23,748 bases of DNA from Actinomycetes bacterium (GTDB lineage: Bacteria; Actinomycetota; Actinomycetes; Propionibacteriales; Propionibacteriaceae), in the NCBI GenBank assembly GCA_023436925.1, contig JAEZHJ010000016.1, positions 1-23,748 on the forward strand, in the 5' to 3' direction. Below, in pieces: positions 22,192 through 23,748 of this stretch. Position numbers and translations under genes: made by a program. Each line of letters begins with the position of its first letter. Position 1 is the stretch's first letter. The notes below the pieces were generated by a model that was not told the origin of the DNA, searched no databases, and saw nothing but the letters and a program-made list of their open reading frames with translations.

Positions 22192-23265
22192 ATGGAACTC
22201 CGCCCCAACGCCCGCTGGTCGCTGGTCGTCCCCACCTCGATGGGCGTCCGGCTCACCCCGGACGGCCGCCAGCCCGTCCACACCTCCGAGCGGTTCACGC
22301 TGCACGTCACCAGCGCCGAGACGAATGTCGCGTCCGTGGCGTCCTACCTCGGCGAGCCGACCAAGGTGCTGACCGCCTTCGTCGCCGGGTCGCCGGTCGC
22401 CGAGATCATCAAGGCGAACCTGCGCTCACGCAACATGAGCTACGAGGGGCCGGACCTGCCCCAGGGCGACGCGTGGGGGCTGCGGCACCAGTTCAACATC
22501 GCCGACGCCGGCTTCGGCGGACGGGCCCCGCGGGTCTGGAACGACCGGGCCGGCGAGGTCGGACGCGAGCTCAGCATCGACCACTTCGACCTCGACCGGC
22601 TGTTCGGCCAGGAGGGCGTGAAGATCCTTCACCTGTCGGGGCTGATCGCGTCCCTGTCGTCGAAGACCTCGAGGTTCTGTGTCGAACTGGCCAAGGCCGC
22701 CAAGCAGCACGGAACCCTGGTCAGCATGGACATGAACTACCGGGCCTCGTTCTGGAAGGGCCGCGAGGAGGAGCTGTCCCGCGCCTTCCACGAGATCGCC
22801 GAGCTGTGCGACGTGCTGTACGGCAACGAGGAGGACTTCCAGCTCTGCCTCGGGATCGCCGGGCCGGAGGCGGGTGGCGAGGGCATCGACGCCGAGATCG
22901 ACGGCTTCAAGGCGATGATCGGGCAGATCAAGCAGGCCTACCCCAATGCCTCCTGGATCGGCACCTCGCTGCGCGAGGTGGTCTCGGCCAACCACCACAA
23001 GTGGGGCATGGTGCTGTGGCACGACGACGAGTTCGTGGTGCTGCCGCTGCGCGACATCGACGTGCTGGACCGGATCGGCGGCGGCGACGGCTCGGTCGGC
23101 GGGGTGCTGTACGGGATCCTCCAGGGCTGGGACGTGGAGCAGTGCGCCCAGTTCGGCTGGGCCACCGGCGCGCTCGCGGCGACCTCGGTCACCGACTACG
23201 GCGCCCCGGCGGACGAGGACCAGGTCTGGGCGATCTGGCAGGGCAACGCCCGAGTCCAGCGCTGA
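22192..23265 (+). CDS. kdgK: PfkB-family sugar kinase, probable 2-keto-3-deoxygluconate kinase
   Basis: KDG kinase makes 2-keto-3-deoxy-6-phosphogluconate, the last kinase step of hexuronate use. The 357-residue protein has the ribokinase fold: TSAETNVASVASYLGEPTKV (40-59) near the N-terminus, ILHLSGLIASLS, VSMDMNYRASFWKGREEEL (177-195) and LYGNEEDF (209-216), which match KDG kinases well, and the PfkB signature DRIGGGDGSVGGVLYG with catalytic Asp299. The GGGD form is usual for this subgroup. ATG 22192 follows AAAGG by 7-8 bases. It is 24 bases after uxuB and ends at a strong hairpin, so it closes the operon. The assignment to KDG rather than another keto-sugar leans on the neighbours. Confidence 0.85.
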   Translation: MELRPNARWSLVVPTSMGVRLTPDGRQPVHTSERFTLHVTSAETNVASVASYLGEPTKVLTAFVAGSPVAEIIKANLRSRNMSYEGPDLPQGDAWGLRHQFNIADAGFGGRAPRVWNDRAGEVGRELSIDHFDLDRLFGQEGVKILHLSGLIASLSSKTSRFCVELAKAAKQHGTLVSMDMNYRASFWKGREEELSRAFHEIAELCDVLYGNEEDFQLCLGIAGPEAGGEGIDAEIDGFKAMIGQIKQAYPNASWIGTSLREVVSANHHKWGMVLWHDDEFVVLPLRDIDVLDRIGGGDGSVGGVLYGILQGWDVEQCAQFGWATGALAATSVTDYGAPADEDQVWAIWQGNARVQR

Positions 23266-23271
23266 AGCCGC

Positions 23272-23308
23272 GACGGGGCCGGTCATATTCGGGATGGCCG
23301 GCTCCGTC
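23272..23308 (+). terminator. Strong hairpin terminator after kdgK
   Basis: Bases 23272-23286 pair with 23294-23308 over 15 bp (two G-T pairs) around a 7-base loop, starting six bases after the kdgK stop. A short GTCTT follows. It should end the uxaC-uxuB-kdgK transcript. Confidence 0.75.
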
Positions 23309-23395
23309 GTCTTCCGGGCTGACGCGGGCAGGCGCAGCTGAACCGGGGGCCACTCCCCCGTGGCGGACACCGACCCGGCGTCCGTGGCAGACCCG

Positions 23396-23665
23396 TCAGG
23401 CGTGTCCGCTGATCAGCGTCGGCCGCTGCCGGGCAAGGTCCCGCGGGAAGCCGACCTCGATCTCGACGATGGCTCGATCGATCATCTCGGCGACCCTGGC
23501 GCGGTCCTCCTCGGACAGGTCGAGCCCGCTGTTGGCGACGAGCTGGACCGGATCGAGTTCGGCGAAGACTTCTTGCATGAGTGTGGTGATCAGGTCGACC
23601 GCAATGGCGTCCAACCCCTCCCCGAATGGCGGCTGCTCCCACCCCTGGCCAGCCTCGTCGCGCAT
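23396..23665 (-). CDS. Small acidic protein of unknown function
   Basis: An 89-residue open frame I do not recognise. It is acidic and mostly helical in appearance, with DAIAVDLITTLMQEVFAEL and LSEEDRARVAEMIDRAIVEIE as two amphipathic stretches and no membrane segment, signal peptide or cysteine. ATG 23665 was chosen because AGGAGAGGGG lies just upstream; GTG 23689 would place that site inside the gene. TAATCT at the far right of the window could serve as its -10. It is convergent to kdgK with a hairpin between them. Coding status rests on the good ribosome site and the plausible protein composition. Confidence 0.6.
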   Translation of the reverse strand: MRDEAGQGWEQPPFGEGLDAIAVDLITTLMQEVFAELDPVQLVANSGLDLSEEDRARVAEMIDRAIVEIEVGFPRDLARQRPTLISGHA

Positions 23666-23748
23666 GACACCCCTCTCCTCCCCCCACACAGTGGAGGCAG
23701 ATTACCCCCTCACTTGGACATCTAGCGCGGGTGGCCGCTACCTTGGCA

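Overview
This is a GC-rich (about 70% by eye) chromosomal segment from an actinobacterium. Three things point there: a fabD-fabH-acpP-fabF-accD fatty acid synthase II cluster behind a PucR-type regulator, as in Streptomyces and mycobacteria; a DUF3145 gene; and the frequent GTG starts. The mix of genes fits Propionibacteriaceae or a close relative, but that placement is an inference. Nothing looks like a prophage or large mobile element; most of the window is ordinary core metabolism.

Layout. (1) 1-6374, + strand: the 3' part of a FasR-like regulator, then fabD, fabH, acpP, fabF and accD, tightly packed and partly overlapping. They supply malonyl-CoA (AccD), load it on ACP (FabD, AcpP) and run initiation and elongation (FabH, FabF). 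(2) 6353-6702: a 328-base gene-free stretch full of inverted and direct repeats, between accD and the convergent DUF3145 gene (6703-7200, -). (3) 7307-7385: four 21-bp tandem repeats. (4) 7389-11496, - strand: a MoxR / DUF58 / VWA / VWA operon. (5) Divergent from moxR, 11675-13960: a membrane protein with a kinase-like N-lobe, a Cof-type HAD phosphatase and an unrecognised conserved-looking protein, followed by tRNA-Asn(GTT) at 13997-14069. (6) 14136-18092, - strand: 6-phosphogluconate dehydrogenase (gnd), larE, larB and an alpha/beta hydrolase. (7) 18226-23265, + strand: a LacI-family regulator, then uxaC, uxuB and a KDG-kinase-like pfkB gene, closed by a strong hairpin. (8) A small unrecognised - strand ORF at 23396-23665.

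How they work together. Region 1 is one biosynthetic operon probably controlled by FasR. Region 7 encodes three steps of hexuronate catabolism (glucuronate to fructuronate to mannonate, then KDG to KDPG); mannonate dehydratase (UxuA) and KDPG aldolase are not in the window. The LacI gene and gnd are divergent and share a 133-bp region holding a CAACCGGTTG palindrome placed to control both. larB and larE make part of the nickel-pincer nucleotide cofactor, but larC and larA are absent here.

Points most worth a second look: a degenerate biotinyl-like domain, with Arg at the biotin-lysine position, fused to FabD; the duplicated 3' end of accD inside a hairpin-rich repeat region; the pseudokinase-like membrane protein beside moxR; and the larE-larB pair in a gnd operon.
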